Shown piece by piece: positions 6,456-15,673 of a stretch of 64,000 bases of DNA. This DNA comes from Clostridia bacterium (GTDB taxonomy: Bacteria > Bacillota > Clostridia > Oscillospirales > Acutalibacteraceae), in NCBI GenBank assembly GCA_017513525.1, contig JAFXFC010000049.1, forward strand, positions 1 to 64,000, given 5' to 3'. Position numbers and translations under genes: made by a program. Position 1 is the first letter of the stretch. Each line of letters begins with the position of its first letter. The notes under the pieces were generated by a model. The model made no database searches and was not told where the DNA came from. It was given only the letters and a program-made list of their open reading frames with translations.

Positions 6456-9407
6456 TTAGTCATTCGTATAATCGGGTTTTCGTAAAAATACAGGTACAAT
6501 TTTATTATTCTTAAAACGATCGTTCAGTAAAAATTTGTAAAGCAATAACAGAATAACTATTAAAATACCGATACCGGTTAACATCAGACCTGTTGAAAGC
6601 CCCTTTGCTTTATATCTGAATTCTATATTGTGTTCACCGGGCTCAATTTCTATACCGGTAAGTCCTCCTCCGATTTTTACGATTTCACCGTCTTTTATTA
6701 TTTCTTCGGTTTCTTCATCAATTTCGGTATATTCGAGAACCTTTCCGTCAACAGAAATTTCCCAGCTTTCATCATAAGGAACAGATGTCCAAAGCAATGC
6801 GTTATCATTATTGACCTTTATAGTACCTGAAAATTCAGTCTCGTCAAAGGATTCCATATTAAGAGTACCATTGCTCTTGATAGCGGAATATGCAGCATTA
6901 AATTTTTCTACATCAAGCTTTGCAGCACAGAAAGTAAGAGTTGCAGAATTATTTGAAGCAGGAACGGTATAGGTAACAACGATTTCATCATCAGCATTAA
7001 GATAACCTACATCAAGCATAAAAGGCTGAATAGAAGAGCTGACATAATTGTAACTGAGTTCTCCTGCCTTAATATCCAATGCTGAAATTTTGGTTGAACC
7101 TACATAAATGTAATAATTTCCTGCTTCCTCAGGAGTAATTTTAACAATTGCTTTTCCGTCTGAACCGTTGCTGGTTTTCGAAACAGAAAATGTTGTCGCA
7201 TTATTTATTGTTGACAAAGAAACTTCATTCATATTTTCCTTGTTGAATGACGTTGCATCCACAGGTATAAGAATATCTGAAACACCTGTTGCAGAAGACA
7301 TCAGATTATTCTGAACAACAAAGGGATTTGCTGAAGAATAATCCCAGTCTTTTACGGTATCATTGACTGACAAAATCAAGGGAAGATAATAATTATATTC
7401 ATAAGCATCAAAATATTCGTTGCTGCCAACAGCAGTATAGATATCTTTATTATTAATGAAATCCTTATTATCGTAAATATATTTCAAGGAGAACAATGAA
7501 TTAAATATCGGTGTTTGCGGGTAATAAGTGAAACTGTTGATATTATTGCCGAAAAGACCGAGTTTTTCCATTACCTTTGCGGTGTGCTCATATGCCATTG
7601 ATGAGAATATTGAAACACCGTTATAGCCATACCAGGAGGGATCCATTCTTGCACGAAGCTTTGACAGCTCTGTTCTGTAAAACAGTTCACTTTCATTCTC
7701 TTCAACTTCTTCACTTAACTGCTGATATGAATAATAATCAGAGGTATATGCTTCCTTACCCTGTTGCATAACAATTTTAGGCGTATCAGCAACAATTATT
7801 TCAAGAATTACTGCGAAAAAGAGTAGTGATACGATTGCTTTTCTTTTGTATTTGGATGAGCGCATCATACCGAAAATAACGACATAAAGAATTGCAAATA
7901 CAACACTGAGAAGCAAAGTAAGCTCAGTACAATTCGGAACACCTATTTTTTCAACCAAAACAACAAAACACATAACAGCGAATCCCATGCCGACATATGC
8001 CCTGTTAGAAAACTCATCAATCCTTTCGAATGCTTTGAAAGCAATTATAAGAAGGAAGAATGAATATGCAAAGGACCATCTGTAAGGAAGATCATTCGGC
8101 ATATGGAATCCATGCCAGATAAAGTTAAAATAGTTGAGCGCAAAGCCGGCGAAGCATGCAATAAGAAGAACTGCTGAAACAACTTTTTGTTTACCTGAAA
8201 TTCTGTTTGAAAGGAAATAGAAAGGAAGAAGCATTACCGTCATAAGACCGCAATATACATTCGGAATTACATTGTCACCGCTGCTTCTTATAGTTGCTTC
8301 AATCCCGGGAAGATGATTAGCAATAAATCTGAAAATATCAAAATATATCTTCACTTCTTCGGGTGCTGTTCCTGCTGTTGCAGATGATGTCTGCAAGCAG
8401 TAGTAAATCGGGATAAGCGCAAAAGCAGAAAGAGCAAAACAAAGGAATGAAGAAAGGGCAAAGCTCCAACCTGTTATCCAGAATCTGTTATACTTGAAAC
8501 GGTGCTTTCTTGATTTTTTTCTTATAACGGAAGGTGTATTTTCAACCTGTTCAACAAATACATTTTCATCAGAAGGATCGTCAAGTGCATTATTATCAAC
8601 AAGCTCGGTTTCTGCGTCCTCTCTATTTTTAACTGATTCCTCACAAGAAGCAATAGCTTCACTTAAATCTGATTCTACAAAAACCGCATCTGAAACTGGC
8701 TTATAGATTTTAGCTGACAATTCATAACGGCCAAAATAGAAGTAAAGGAAATACATAACAGAAAGAATACAAACCATATATGCCATATAGTAGTTTGTAA
8801 TCATTGTATATGTCATAGCAGCAATATAAACTACAGGCTTATTATATTGAATAATTCTTTCAATTCCGAGAATTACAAAAGGAAAAACAGCAATTGCATC
8901 AAACCACATTATGTTCCATGAAAATGCAACAAAATATGCCGAAAATGCGTAAAGTAATCCGAAAACTATACTTTCCTTTTTGACACAATTGTTTGATTTA
9001 TTAATATAGTAAGTAAAACTGACGGAAGCAAGCATAGCCTTAAGCATTATCATCATTGCTATGGCTTCGGGCATATTTTTATGTCCGAAAATAAGCATTA
9101 TTAATGCAAAGGGACTGCTGCAATAATTAAACAAATTGCCGAGAAAAGAAGCTCCTAATCCCGAGGTCCACGAATACATAAGGCTGTTTCCCCCGGTAAT
9201 TCTGTCATATACTTCAGCATACAGCGGACCGTACTGATGATAAAGATCCATTCTGAGAACAGTGTTTTTTCCTAACACCAATGTGTTGTCATGAATAATA
9301 AAAATTATTGTCATGATAACTAATGAAAAGGCAGCTGACATAAAGCAATACTTTCTTAAGAGATACTTTTCATCTGTTCTGTTATTTCTTTTTAAAAGTG
9401 GACTCAT
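6456..9407 (-). CDS. YfhO-family polytopic membrane protein
   Basis: A 983-residue membrane protein of the YfhO family (GT-C-like fold; in Gram-positives linked to glycosylation of lipoteichoic acid and other envelope polymers). Visible features are an N-terminal helix, the typical luminal stretch RMDLYHQYGPLYAEVYDR, then GNSLMYSWTSGLGASF, about a dozen membrane spans to residue 540, an outside beta-rich domain, and a last span before a basic tail. A charged insert (about 235-310) is rich in Glu/Asp. The start at 9407 has AAAGGAAG 7 bases upstream; an upstream ATG at 9440 overlaps the ParC-like gene and lacks a site. The sugar donor or acceptor is not deducible. Confidence 0.82.
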   Translation of the reverse strand: MSPLLKRNNRTDEKYLLRKYCFMSAAFSLVIMTIIFIIHDNTLVLGKNTVLRMDLYHQYGPLYAEVYDRITGGNSLMYSWTSGLGASFLGNLFNYCSSPFALIMLIFGHKNMPEAIAMMIMLKAMLASVSFTYYINKSNNCVKKESIVFGLLYAFSAYFVAFSWNIMWFDAIAVFPFVILGIERIIQYNKPVVYIAAMTYTMITNYYMAYMVCILSVMYFLYFYFGRYELSAKIYKPVSDAVFVESDLSEAIASCEESVKNREDAETELVDNNALDDPSDENVFVEQVENTPSVIRKKSRKHRFKYNRFWITGWSFALSSFLCFALSAFALIPIYYCLQTSSATAGTAPEEVKIYFDIFRFIANHLPGIEATIRSSGDNVIPNVYCGLMTVMLLPFYFLSNRISGKQKVVSAVLLIACFAGFALNYFNFIWHGFHMPNDLPYRWSFAYSFFLLIIAFKAFERIDEFSNRAYVGMGFAVMCFVVLVEKIGVPNCTELTLLLSVVFAILYVVIFGMMRSSKYKRKAIVSLLFFAVILEIIVADTPKIVMQQGKEAYTSDYYSYQQLSEEVEENESELFYRTELSKLRARMDPSWYGYNGVSIFSSMAYEHTAKVMEKLGLFGNNINSFTYYPQTPIFNSLFSLKYIYDNKDFINNKDIYTAVGSNEYFDAYEYNYYLPLILSVNDTVKDWDYSSANPFVVQNNLMSSATGVSDILIPVDATSFNKENMNEVSLSTINNATTFSVSKTSNGSDGKAIVKITPEEAGNYYIYVGSTKISALDIKAGELSYNYVSSSIQPFMLDVGYLNADDEIVVTYTVPASNNSATLTFCAAKLDVEKFNAAYSAIKSNGTLNMESFDETEFSGTIKVNNDNALLWTSVPYDESWEISVDGKVLEYTEIDEETEEIIKDGEIVKIGGGLTGIEIEPGEHNIEFRYKAKGLSTGLMLTGIGILIVILLLLYKFLLNDRFKNNKIVPVFLRKPDYTND

Positions 9408-9432
9408 ACATATCTTCCTTTCGAAGATTATT

Positions 9433-11682
9433 TTATTCAAAAGTCAATTGTTCACCCGCATCTTCCGATGAGAGGAATGCACCTGTGGCAGGTAAAGTCT
9501 TTGTACGATATCTTGCAGGCTTTTTAAATCTGTTTTCAGAAAAATCCTCTACTGCGATTATCTTATGACCCTTCTTAAGTGTCATAACGGCAACGCCTTG
9601 AGTATCCTTTGCTGATTTTGAAGCAATAGAACCCGAATGGAAACATAAATATCTGCCCGAAGTGGTAGATATAACAAACTCTGCATCTTCTTTAACATAT
9701 CGGAAAGCTGCAGGAAGCGATTTATCGGAATATGCTTTTATAAGCTTTTTACGGTTTGTTTTTGTTTCAAAGGAAGTTATATCGATTTTTGCAACTTTTC
9801 CGTTTTCAAAGAATACAAGAATATATCCTTTATATTCAGTAACAACTGCCGCAAATATAGCTGTTTCTCCTTCATCCATCTGAAGCTTTGCAGCAACGAA
9901 ATCACCAAGGACACTGGCTTTACATTCATCAAAATCAGCAACTTTGGATTTATAGCACTGATTCTTATTTGTAAAGAATAAAAGTTCAGCATTATTTGAA
10001 GCTTCCATAGAAAGAATTATCTCATCACCGTCTTTAAGCTTATGATTATTACCCATTCGCCAGGATTGATGTGAAATTTTCTTGAAATATCCTTCTTTTG
10101 TGAAGAAAACCATAACAGAATAATCGGGAACTTCATCTTCAATTTCAGTTTCTTCAAGCTCAGATTCATAGATAATATCGGTTTTTCTCGGCATACCGTA
10201 TTTATCAATGACTTTTTTCAGTTCCTCTATGATAATTTTTTTGATTCTGTTTTTACTTCCGAGAATATCCTCAAGATCCTCTATCTGATTCTGAAGCTTT
10301 TCAATATCCTCAAGGCGCTTGAGAATATACTCACGGTTAAGATGACGAAGCTTTATTTCCGCAACATATTCAGCTTGTATCTCATCTATGCCAAAGCCTA
10401 TCATAAGATTGGGAACTACTTCAGATTCTTCTTCTGTCTGACGGATAATTTTTATAGCTTTATCTATATCGAGAAGTATTTTCTGTAGAGCTTTGAGAAG
10501 GTGTAATCTGTCTTTTGCCTTTTTAAGCTCGTAATAAGTTCTTCTCTTAACACATTCGGTTCTGAATGCGATCCATTCACCTAAAAGCTCTCCAACACCG
10601 AGAGTCATGGGTGTGCCACCTATGAGCACATTAAAATTACAAGGAAACGGATCTTCAAGAGGGGTTTTCTTAAATAAAGTCTGAATGACTTTATCTGCAT
10701 CAGCACCCCTTTTAAGATCAATTGTGATCTTAAGACCTGAGCGGTCTGTTTCATCTCTGATATCACTTATTTCCCGAAGCTTACCGCCTTTAACAAGCTC
10801 AATAACTTTATCAATTATAGCTTCACACGTAGTTGTAGGAGGAATTTCGGTAATATCTATGCAATTATTTTTTTTGTCGTATGAGCATTTTCCTCTGACT
10901 TTAATTGATCCCCTGCCTGTAGAATATATCTCTCTGATTTTAACAGGATCATAGATGCAACTTCCTCCGCCGCTGAAATCGGGAGCTTTTAGAGTTTCAG
11001 TACAGTCATGCTCAGGATTTTTAATAAGTTCTATAGTCGTTTCGCATACTTCTTTAAGGTTAAAAGAACAAATATTACTTGCCATGCCTACAGCAATACC
11101 CGAATTGGCATTTACGAGAACACTCGGGAATGTCACGGGAAATAACACAGGTTCGGGCATGGTATTGTCATAGTTCGGTACGAAATCTATTGAATCCTTA
11201 TCAATATCAGAGAAAAGCTCAGCACAAATAGGTGAAAGCTTTGCTTCTGTATAACGGGATGCCGCAAACTGCATATTCTTCGAATAAGCCTTACCGAAGT
11301 TACCTTTAGAATCAACATAAGGATGAAGCAGTGCTTCATTACCTTTGGTAAGTCTTACCATAGTTTCATATATTGCCATATCACCGTGAGGATTAAGCTT
11401 CATAGTTGCACCGACAATATTTGCAGACTTTGAACGCGCACCACTCAAAAGCCCCATTTTATACATGGTATAAAGAAGCTTTCTGTGTGAGGGCTTAAAT
11501 CCGTCAATTTCAGGAATAGCTCTTGACATGATAACACTCATGGCATACGGCATGTAATTTACTTCAAGAGTTTCTGTTATATATTGATTTTGGACTTCAC
11601 CCGCACCTGCAATATGTGCATTAGGATTAATGGGAGTACCGATAATATTTTCTTCTTCGGCAGTTTTCTTCTTTCTTGCCAT
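9433..11682 (-). CDS. divergent type II topoisomerase subunit A (ParC/GyrA-like)
   Basis: A 749-residue DNA cleavage subunit of a type IIA topoisomerase. The catalytic tyrosine is Tyr144 in AASRYTEAKL; the tower, the coiled coil (about 360-490) and a shortened C-terminal beta-pinwheel follow. There is no GyrA box (QRRGGKG-like), so decatenation/relaxation as in topoisomerase IV is more likely than supercoiling. The quinolone pocket reads PHGDMAIYE: the usual serine is Met102, with Glu106 at the acidic position. The sequence departs from standard ParC/GyrA at many otherwise fixed places (for example TMPEPVLFPVTFPS). It starts 11 bases after the ParE-like stop, so the two are co-expressed. Confidence 0.85.
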   Translation of the reverse strand: MARKKKTAEEENIIGTPINPNAHIAGAGEVQNQYITETLEVNYMPYAMSVIMSRAIPEIDGFKPSHRKLLYTMYKMGLLSGARSKSANIVGATMKLNPHGDMAIYETMVRLTKGNEALLHPYVDSKGNFGKAYSKNMQFAASRYTEAKLSPICAELFSDIDKDSIDFVPNYDNTMPEPVLFPVTFPSVLVNANSGIAVGMASNICSFNLKEVCETTIELIKNPEHDCTETLKAPDFSGGGSCIYDPVKIREIYSTGRGSIKVRGKCSYDKKNNCIDITEIPPTTTCEAIIDKVIELVKGGKLREISDIRDETDRSGLKITIDLKRGADADKVIQTLFKKTPLEDPFPCNFNVLIGGTPMTLGVGELLGEWIAFRTECVKRRTYYELKKAKDRLHLLKALQKILLDIDKAIKIIRQTEEESEVVPNLMIGFGIDEIQAEYVAEIKLRHLNREYILKRLEDIEKLQNQIEDLEDILGSKNRIKKIIIEELKKVIDKYGMPRKTDIIYESELEETEIEDEVPDYSVMVFFTKEGYFKKISHQSWRMGNNHKLKDGDEIILSMEASNNAELLFFTNKNQCYKSKVADFDECKASVLGDFVAAKLQMDEGETAIFAAVVTEYKGYILVFFENGKVAKIDITSFETKTNRKKLIKAYSDKSLPAAFRYVKEDAEFVISTTSGRYLCFHSGSIASKSAKDTQGVAVMTLKKGHKIIAVEDFSENRFKKPARYRTKTLPATGAFLSSEDAGEQLTFE

Positions 11683-11693
11683 AGCAATTCCTT

Positions 11694-13679
11694 TCAGCTG
11701 ATATCAGCCATATCAATATACAAATGACCGTTCTGTGCAATATATTCTTTTCTTCCCTGCAGATTATCGCCAAGGAGAAGATCAAATTTATCAGAAATTG
11801 CAACAGGGTCAAAATCAGGTTCAACTTTTATAAGTCTCCGGGTTTTTGGATTCATAGTTGTGAACCACATCATTTCAGCATCATTTTCACCAAGACCCTT
11901 AGAACGCTGAATTGTGTATTTCGCATCGCCTATTTCTTCAAGTGCGTCCTGCTTCTCCTTTTCGGTATAAGCAAACCATGTGTGCTTTCCCGATGTTATT
12001 TCATATAAAGGAGATTCCGCAATGAATACCTTTCCTTCTTTAATAACAGACGGCATAAGAGTATATATCATCGTGAGAATCAATGTTCTTATCTGGAAGC
12101 CGTCATAATCAGCATCAGTGCAGATTATGACTTTATTCCATCTGAGATTACTGATATTAAATTCGGGGATTCCTTTTACGGCCTTTCCCGATACTTCAAC
12201 ACCGCAGCCGAGTATCTTAATAAGATCGGTAATGATTTCACTCTTAAAAACCTTTGCAAGATCAGCTTTTAAGCAGTTAAGTATCTTACCCCTTACAGGA
12301 ATTACAGCCTGAAAAGCAGAATCTCTCGCCTGCTTACATGCACCTAAAGCCGAATCACCCTCAACAATGAATATTTCTCGCTCATTTACATCCTTACTGC
12401 GGCAATCTACGAATTTTTCAATGCGGTTGAGCATATCGTTTCCGCCTGAAAGAGCCTTCTGAACATTTACCCTTGTAGCCTCGGCTCTCACTCTCGAGCG
12501 CATATTTATAAGAATTCTGTCACATATTTTATCAGCATCAAGCTTATTCTCAATGAAATAAATCTCAAGCTGATGCTTGAAAAATGAAGTCATAGCTTCC
12601 TGAATAAACTTATTGGTAATTGCCTTTTTCGTCTGATTTTCATAAGAGGTCTGAGTCGAAAATGACGATATAACAAGAACAAGGCAATCATCAATATCCT
12701 GAAAAGTAATCTTTCCGTCAGTTTTATTGTATTTACCGTTTTGCTTCATGTAGGCATCTATCTGGGATACAAAAGCACTTCTTACTGCCTTATCAGGTGC
12801 TCCGCCATGCTCAAGAAAGCTTGAATTGTGATAATATTCCTTCATGGAAAGCTTATCGGAAAAAGCAAGAGCCGCAGATATCTTGACTTTATATTCAGGC
12901 TTGTCCTCTCTGTCCTTACCGCTTTTTTCGCAGGACCAGAACTGAATAGGTGTAATACTCTTATTATCAACAATTTCTGTAAGATAATCTACTATACCGT
13001 TATCATATCTGTACTCATATGTTTCAAAACGGGATTCAGATAACTGATTTTTTAATATAAAACGAACACCGTTATTTACAACAGCTTGTTTTTTCAGAAT
13101 ATTCTGATAATAATCCAAAGGTATATCTATATCGGTAAAAACATCAAGATCGGGCTTCCAACGAATTCTTGTGCCTGTATCTTTTTTGTCATAAGGCTCT
13201 TTATTGAGCCCTCCGACATTTTCACCCTTTTCGAATTGAAGCTTATAACAGTATCCTGAAGTATGAATTTCTGCTTCCATATATTCTGACGCAAACTGTG
13301 TCGAACAAAGACCGAGACCGTTAAGTCCCAAGGCGTATTCATAGCTTCCGCCGTCGTTGTTGTTATACTTACTTCCGGCATACATCTCACAGAAAAGAAG
13401 TTCCCAGTTATATCTGTTCTCATTGACATTAAAATCAACAGGCATTCCTCGTCCGAAATCCTGCACTTCTATTGATTTATCGAGAAAACGGGTTACGATT
13501 ATTCTGTTACCGAAGCCTTCTCTGGCTTCATCTATTGAATTGGAGATAATTTCAAAAACCGAATGCTGACAGCCTTCAAGACCGTCATCACCAAAAATAA
13601 CGGCAGGTCTTTTTCTGACCTTATCAGCGCCTTTAAGCGCTACAATACTTTCATTACCGTATTCTGCTTTTTTAGCCAT
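11694..13679 (-). CDS. divergent type II topoisomerase subunit B (ParE/GyrB-like)
   Basis: A 661-residue ATPase subunit. The GHKL ATP site shows NSIDEA (the catalytic Glu region), DFGRGMPVD and GLNGLGL. The transducer and Toprim domains follow with IVEGDSALGACKQARD, PVRGKILN and TDADYDGFQI, the metal-binding acidic motif. Several normally invariant residues differ: KRPAVIFG in place of RPGMYIG and EGDSALGA in place of EGDSAGGS, so it belongs to a divergent clade. The start at 13679 is fixed by CGGAGG upstream; a longer frame to 13736 would cross the promoter. It pairs with the ParC-like gene and is the first gene of the operon. Confidence 0.85.
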   Translation of the reverse strand: MAKKAEYGNESIVALKGADKVRKRPAVIFGDDGLEGCQHSVFEIISNSIDEAREGFGNRIIVTRFLDKSIEVQDFGRGMPVDFNVNENRYNWELLFCEMYAGSKYNNNDGGSYEYALGLNGLGLCSTQFASEYMEAEIHTSGYCYKLQFEKGENVGGLNKEPYDKKDTGTRIRWKPDLDVFTDIDIPLDYYQNILKKQAVVNNGVRFILKNQLSESRFETYEYRYDNGIVDYLTEIVDNKSITPIQFWSCEKSGKDREDKPEYKVKISAALAFSDKLSMKEYYHNSSFLEHGGAPDKAVRSAFVSQIDAYMKQNGKYNKTDGKITFQDIDDCLVLVISSFSTQTSYENQTKKAITNKFIQEAMTSFFKHQLEIYFIENKLDADKICDRILINMRSRVRAEATRVNVQKALSGGNDMLNRIEKFVDCRSKDVNEREIFIVEGDSALGACKQARDSAFQAVIPVRGKILNCLKADLAKVFKSEIITDLIKILGCGVEVSGKAVKGIPEFNISNLRWNKVIICTDADYDGFQIRTLILTMIYTLMPSVIKEGKVFIAESPLYEITSGKHTWFAYTEKEKQDALEEIGDAKYTIQRSKGLGENDAEMMWFTTMNPKTRRLIKVEPDFDPVAISDKFDLLLGDNLQGRKEYIAQNGHLYIDMADIS

Positions 13680-13711
13680 GTTTTCCTCCGAAAATATTAT
13701 TTCAACATAAT

Positions 13712-13740
13712 ATAATACACTATTTTTTTTAAACAATCAA
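13712..13740 (-). promoter_or_regulatory. promoter of the topoisomerase operon
   Basis: TTGATT (13735-13740), a 17-base spacer and TATTAT (13712-13717) on the minus strand, about 33 bases before the ParE-like start. Confidence 0.65.
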
Positions 13741-13764
13741 CCAAAAATTACAATATAATAAGCA

Positions 13765-14391
13765 TTATATTATTTCAGACATAAGTTGATTCAGATAACT
13801 TAAAATAAATTCTGTCCTGGTGACGGCTCTCTTCTTTCCTTCTTCAGTCTGCATTAAATCATTCAATTTTAACAGCTTTTGATAAAAATGAGAAAACGAA
13901 GAATTACTGCCTGAAATATTTTTTCCGTCTAAATCATTTTCAGTATAAATAGGTCTGTTATGATTGCCTCCGAATGCAAAGCATCTTGCTATTCCTATGG
14001 CACCGAGCGGATCAAGCCTGTCCGCATCCTGAACTATTTTAGCTTCAATCGTCTGAGGAGCTTTACATTTCGAATATGAAACTGAATCTATTATTTCAAT
14101 TATTTTGTAAACTTTATATTCCTCAACAGAATTTTCGCGTAAAATTTTATGTGCATTGGATTTTTCAATCGAATTTCCTGGAAATAATTTATAATCATCA
14201 ACATCATGAAGCAGTGCTGAAAGTGAAATTAAAAATAAATCCCCACCCTCAACAGCCTGAAGCTCATGCGCATTTTTGAGAACTCTTAATGTGTGTAAAT
14301 AATCATGTCCTGAATAATCGTTTGCAAAAATATCTTTAACAGCATTGTTCACATTGTTAACAATTATGGCATCTGCTGAATTTAATTTCAT
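13765..14391 (-). CDS. HD-domain hydrolase
   Basis: A 208-residue HD-superfamily phosphohydrolase of the YedJ type. The metal ligands are seen as GHDYLHTLRVLKNA (first His-Asp), then ALLHDVDDYKLF (the HD pair) and later VQDADRLDPLGA with a final aspartate. Such proteins hydrolyse phosphate esters of nucleotides or related metabolites; the exact substrate is not known. The start at 14391 has AGAGGGGA upstream, better than the ATG at 14409. It has its own promoter and stands downstream of no other minus-strand gene, and its stop is 25 bases from the topoisomerase promoter. Confidence 0.75.
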   Translation of the reverse strand: MKLNSADAIIVNNVNNAVKDIFANDYSGHDYLHTLRVLKNAHELQAVEGGDLFLISLSALLHDVDDYKLFPGNSIEKSNAHKILRENSVEEYKVYKIIEIIDSVSYSKCKAPQTIEAKIVQDADRLDPLGAIGIARCFAFGGNHNRPIYTENDLDGKNISGSNSSFSHFYQKLLKLNDLMQTEEGKKRAVTRTEFILSYLNQLMSEII

Positions 14392-14415
14392 ACTATCCCC
14401 TCTTTTCATAAATTT

Positions 14416-14444
14416 ATAATAGCATCGGTACGGTATTTTGTAAA
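14416..14444 (-). promoter_or_regulatory. promoter of the HD hydrolase gene
   Basis: TTTACA (14439-14444), a 17-base spacer and TATTAT (14416-14421) on the minus strand. Confidence 0.6.
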
Positions 14445-14491
14445 TACAGATGCCATCTTATTACTTTTCCATAACAATTTTAAATAAATAA

Positions 14492-14520
14492 TTTACAAAA
14501 TATGAATTATATGTTATTCT
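14492..14520 (+). promoter_or_regulatory. promoter of the secreted phosphoesterase gene
   Basis: TTTACA (14492-14497), a 17-base spacer and TATTCT (14515-14520) on the plus strand, divergent from the HD gene promoter. Confidence 0.55.
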
Positions 14521-14566
14521 TAAAAAGAAGATATTATAGCATTATTTATGAAAGAAGGAACAAAAT

Positions 14567-15475
14567 ATGGAAATTTCAACAGTATTTCTTTTTATCAAAC
14601 AAGTTCTCGCAACTTTTATGACGCTTCTTATGATGATATCACCCTCATTTGGCGGTAACGGTGTGCCATACGAAGCTGAAAATCCCGACGAATTAATTAT
14701 GAGTTTTGTGGCTGTTTCCGATATCCACGTTGAAACTAATAACCCTGACAGTTACAAGAATTTCTCCGATGTCCTTGAAGGAATAAAAGCAGGCGAAGAC
14801 CACGATGCAGTATTTTATCTTGGCGACAATGTTATGAACGGTCAGCTCCTTGAAAATTTCTTTTTCTACGCAGGTTTAAGAGCTGTAATGCCTGCCAAAA
14901 ACAATTTTGTTGTTGCCGGCAATCACGACTTCGGAAACGGCGCAGGAGATTATCCGTCTCTCCGTAAAAACTATCTTTTCAATAATACATTTTATTTGTG
15001 CAATAAACTTGAAAATGACTATTATTACAGAGTGATTAACGGCTGTTATATGATCGTCCTCGTTTCAGAAGATCCCACCACAGGCGAATTTATGATGAGC
15101 GAAGAACAGTTCACATGGCTCGAAGGTGTACTTAAAGAAGCTAAAGCTAAAGATGCTCCCATTTTTGTTTTCAACCATTTCCCTCTTCATTATCTTAAAG
15201 GTACTGAATACAACAGATTAGCATTGCTTCTTGCAGAATACGACACAGCACTTTTTATTCACGGACATATTCACAATGACCTCGGCACTGACAACTTTGG
15301 CAACTGGTACGGCGTTAATACTATTAACCTTCCTCGTATAACTGAAACAGTTGAATACGAAGCAGGCGACGGTATCGTTGTTGAAGTATATGATAATGAA
15401 GTGCTTGTAAGAGGCAGAGATTTCATTAAAGGCGAATGGATTGACGAACTTATTTACAGATATCCTCTTGGTTAA
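14567..15475 (+). CDS. membrane-anchored or secreted metallophosphoesterase
   Basis: A 302-residue calcineurin-like phosphoesterase. After a hydrophobic N-terminal segment (about 7-30, a signal peptide or anchor) come the metal motifs in order: SDIHVET, YLGDNVMNG, AGNHDFG, FNHFPLHY and HGHIHND, the full D-x-H, G-D, G-N-H-D/E, H, G-H-x-H set. It should hydrolyse phosphate esters outside the cytoplasm; the substrate is unknown. Its N-terminus resembles that of the beta-helix protein at 19806 in being hydrophobic without a clear lysine-rich start. It is a single-gene transcript with a strong terminator. Confidence 0.8.
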   Translation: MEISTVFLFIKQVLATFMTLLMMISPSFGGNGVPYEAENPDELIMSFVAVSDIHVETNNPDSYKNFSDVLEGIKAGEDHDAVFYLGDNVMNGQLLENFFFYAGLRAVMPAKNNFVVAGNHDFGNGAGDYPSLRKNYLFNNTFYLCNKLENDYYYRVINGCYMIVLVSEDPTTGEFMMSEEQFTWLEGVLKEAKAKDAPIFVFNHFPLHYLKGTEYNRLALLLAEYDTALFIHGHIHNDLGTDNFGNWYGVNTINLPRITETVEYEAGDGIVVEVYDNEVLVRGRDFIKGEWIDELIYRYPLG

Positions 15476-15492
15476 ACTGCAAATAAAATTTT

Positions 15493-15527
15493 GGGGTAAC
15501 ATCGTTTATCGATGTTACCCCCTTTTC
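15493..15527 (+). terminator. terminator after the phosphoesterase gene
   Basis: Perfect 12-bp stem GGGGTAACATCG (15493-15504) / CGATGTTACCCC (15510-15521), a 5-base loop, then a T-rich tail CTTTTC. Confidence 0.9.
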
Positions 15528-15599
15528 TTATTATTTCACAGACTCAGAAGTTGAGATTCTCTCTGCAGCAGACTAAAAATTATACTCAGAAAAACAATA

Positions 15600-15636
15600 A
15601 ATCCGAACCCGTTCAAAAAGGAAAACAGTTCGGATT
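15600..15636 (-). terminator. terminator after the GH106-like gene
   Basis: AATCCGAAC (15600-15608) pairs with GTTCGGATT (15628-15636). Reading leftward it is followed by TATTGTTTTTC. It lies about 38 bases past the glycosidase stop. Confidence 0.65.
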
Positions 15637-15673
15637 ATATTGTTTTGTTCGGATGTTAAAAAGCTATTAATTA

